A stretch of DNA of 5,481 nt. Source: Alphaproteobacteria bacterium. Lineage in GTDB: Bacteria; Pseudomonadota; Alphaproteobacteria; Reyranellales; Reyranellaceae. The position numbers and the translations under genes were made by a program. The DNA lies in contig JABCYT010000288.1 of the NCBI GenBank assembly GCA_013290035.1, positions 1 through 5,481 of the forward strand, read 5' to 3'. Positions within the stretch are counted from its first letter, which is position 1. Every line of letters starts with the position of its first letter. A model generated the notes under the pieces. That model worked only from the letters and a program-made list of their open reading frames with translations, did not search any database and had not been told where the DNA came from. Below, piece by piece: positions 4,466 through 5,481 of this stretch.

Positions 4466-4900
4466 CGGCCCTGAAGGCGCGCCGAAGCGCGCCTTCAGGC
4501 GCGCGAGGATCTGGTCGCGCGTGCTGCGGTAGGCACTGAGCCGCATGTCGCGCGACCCCTCGACGACGCTGGGGTCCATCACCGGCCAGTATTCCACCTC
4601 GGCCGCCGTGCCGCGGGTGAATTCCAGCGCCTGGTGATGGGCCTCCGGCGACAAGGTGACGATGAGGTCGAACGAACTGGGGTCGACATCGTCGAAGGTC
4701 TTGGCGTGGTGGCGGTGGACGTCGATGCCGAGTTCGTCGAGCGCGGCGGCGGCCAGGCCGTCGACCGCACTGGCCCGCACGCCCACCGAATCGATGTAGG
4801 ACGCCTGGCCATAGAGACGCTTGGCCAGCGCTTCGGCCATCGGCGAGCGGACGGAATTCTCGCTGCAGGCGAACAGCAGGCTGGCGGGAATGCCATTCAT
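4457..4900 (-). CDS. Low-molecular-weight protein-tyrosine phosphatase
   Basis: This 147-residue cytoplasmic protein has the low-molecular-weight phosphatase fold. The P-loop is Cys12-Ser-Glu-Asn-Ser-Val-Arg18-Ser (CX5R) within LLFACSENSVRSPMAEA, where Cys12 is the nucleophile and Arg18 binds phosphate. Asp109-Pro110 (WPVMDPS) supplies the general acid. Cys12 is the only cysteine, so the redox cysteines needed by the related thioredoxin-type arsenate reductases are missing, which argues against the ArsC name often given to this gene. The ATG at 4900 is 13 nt after the UPF0262 stop with only a weak ribosome site (AGGCG). The last ten or so codons encode a 13-bp hairpin, and the TAA overlaps the convergent gene by 9 bp. 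The in-vivo substrate is unknown. Its place between UPF0262 and infA is typical for alphaproteobacteria, except for the inserted genes. Confidence 0.9.
   Translation of the reverse strand: MNGIPASLLFACSENSVRSPMAEALAKRLYGQASYIDSVGVRASAVDGLAAAALDELGIDVHRHHAKTFDDVDPSSFDLIVTLSPEAHHQALEFTRGTAAEVEYWPVMDPSVVEGSRDMRLSAYRSTRDQILARLKARFGAPSGPSV
4470..4499. terminator. Perfect 13-bp hairpin between convergent genes, no T-run
   Basis: CCTGAAGGCGCGC and GCGCGCCTTCAGG are exact reverse complements separated by four bases. On the minus strand the loop reads C-TTCG-G, the very stable UUCG tetraloop in RNA; on the plus strand it reads CGAA. For the plus-strand gene the stem begins 4 nt after the TGA at 4463-4465. 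For the minus-strand phosphatase it lies within the final codons (LKARFGAPSG). Neither side has a T-run, so it may act as a bidirectional stop or pause, or as a 3'-end shield against exonucleases. Confidence 0.5.
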
Positions 4901-4913
4901 CGCCTGCGGCCCA

Positions 4914-5387
4914 TCACGATGTGATGTGAAGGGCGCAGATCAGTGTGAACAGCCGGCGAGCCGTGTCGAGATCGACCTCGATCTTGCCGGCAAGCCGCTC
5001 GCGCAGCAGCTCGGATCCTTCGTTGTGCAGGCCGCGCCGGCCCATGTCGAGCGCCTCGATCTGCGAGGGTCCGAGCTTCTTGATGGCCGTGTAGTAGCTC
5101 TCGCAGACCAGGAAGTAGTCCTTCACCACCTTGCGGAACGGCGTCAGCGACAGCACGATGTCGCGCAGCTTGTGGTCGTGCGAATCGCGCACATCGAAGA
5201 CCAGGCGTTGCTCGAAGATGCCGATCCTGAGGCGATAGGGGCCGGGCGCGCCGCCGACCAGGGCGAAGTCGTTGTCCTCCAGAAGGTCGAACAGCGCCAC
5301 CGCGCGCTCGTGCTCGACCTCGGGCGAACGGCGCGCGACCGATTCCTCGTCCAGTACGATGTCGGCGATGCGACGAGCCTTCGGCAT
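4914..5387 (-). CDS. UPF0262 family protein of unknown function
   Basis: This 157-residue protein belongs to UPF0262, a family largely confined to alphaproteobacteria with no known biochemical function. Recognisable family blocks are [18 protein letters not shown] at 24-41, [19 protein letters not shown] at 50-68, [20 protein letters not shown] at 80-99, [15 protein letters not shown] at 114-128 and [14 protein letters not shown] at 141-154. There is no signal peptide or membrane segment, so it is cytoplasmic. The length is normal. The ATG at 5387 follows the hisD stop by 8 nt, and the phosphatase gene starts 13 nt after its own stop, so hisD, this gene and the phosphatase look like one transcript. 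The link with histidine synthesis is by position only. Confidence 0.9.
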   Translation of the reverse strand: MPKARRIADIVLDEESVARRSPEVEHERAVALFDLLEDNDFALVGGAPGPYRLRIGIFEQRLVFDVRDSHDHKLRDIVLSLTPFRKVVKDYFLVCESYYTAIKKLGPSQIEALDMGRRGLHNEGSELLRERLAGKIEVDLDTARRLFTLICALHITS

Positions 5388-5395
5388 GGCGAGGC

Positions 5396-5481
5396 TCAGG
5401 AGCGGCGGTTCAGCCGGATGGAAACCGACCGGCCGTGGGCGCCGAGGCCCTCGGCATCGGCCAGCGTCAGCGCCGCGGGAG
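5396..5481 (-). CDS. hisD: Histidinol dehydrogenase, C-terminal end (cut by window edge)
   Basis: Only the last 28 codons are in the window: the frame reads [19 protein letters not shown] and ends SIRLNRRS before TGA at 5398-5396. The [11 protein letters not shown] block is the signature of the C-terminus of histidinol dehydrogenase, the NAD-dependent enzyme that makes the final two oxidations to histidine. The His in GLGAH corresponds to the zinc ligand His419 of the E. coli enzyme, and the Glu in AEGL to its Glu414. UPF0262 follows after 8 nt. The rest of the gene is beyond position 5481. Confidence 0.9.
   Translation of the reverse strand, partial: PAALTLADAEGLGAHGRSVSIRLNRRS

Noticed and set aside
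4457..4900. Arsenate reductase (ArsC) function for the phosphatase gene
   Set aside because: The protein has a single cysteine, Cys12; the thioredoxin-linked arsenate reductases of this fold need two more.

Overview
The window looks like chromosome from a GC-rich alphaproteobacterium. The evidence is gene order: hisD, a UPF0262 gene, a low-molecular-weight tyrosine-phosphatase gene, infA, maf, a short rng, yacG and tRNA-Phe, all on the minus strand. UPF0262 next to hisD and infA-maf-rng-yacG are arrangements I associate with alphaproteobacteria. I cannot assign a genus; an order such as Rhodospirillales or Hyphomicrobiales would fit.

Layout on the minus strand, from right to left: the 3' end of hisD (5396-5481); UPF0262 (4914-5387), 8 nt after hisD; the phosphatase (4457-4900), 13 nt further on. 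After a break come infA (2154-2372), maf (1569-2150, TTG start, 3 nt after infA), rng (388-1572, 4-nt ATGA overlap with maf), yacG (165-395, 8-nt overlap with rng) and tRNA-Phe(GAA) (52-127). The spacings suggest two tightly coupled units. infA has a plausible promoter of its own, and tRNA-Phe has a promoter-like site overlapping the end of yacG.

The break is filled by three plus-strand genes (2547-4465). The first two (258 and 193 aa) are tandem paralogs, 8 nt apart, about 64% identical over a roughly 115-residue core, each with a signal peptide. I do not recognise the family beyond 'exported protein of unknown function'. The third (121 aa) is an exported protein with a PepSY-like shape. It runs head-on into the phosphatase gene: the two 3' ends overlap by 9 bp, and a perfect 13-bp hairpin lies just past its stop codon, inside the phosphatase coding sequence.

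The minus-strand genes are housekeeping: histidine synthesis (hisD), translation initiation (infA), nucleotide clean-up (maf), RNA processing (rng), gyrase regulation (yacG) and a tRNA. The plus-strand island is the accessory part and the least understood. The other unusual points are an RNase E/G homolog that stops just before the zinc-link, and strong stem-loops at the ends of the island genes. I see no mobile element, CRISPR array or phage gene, and no stretch over 300 bases lacks a gene.
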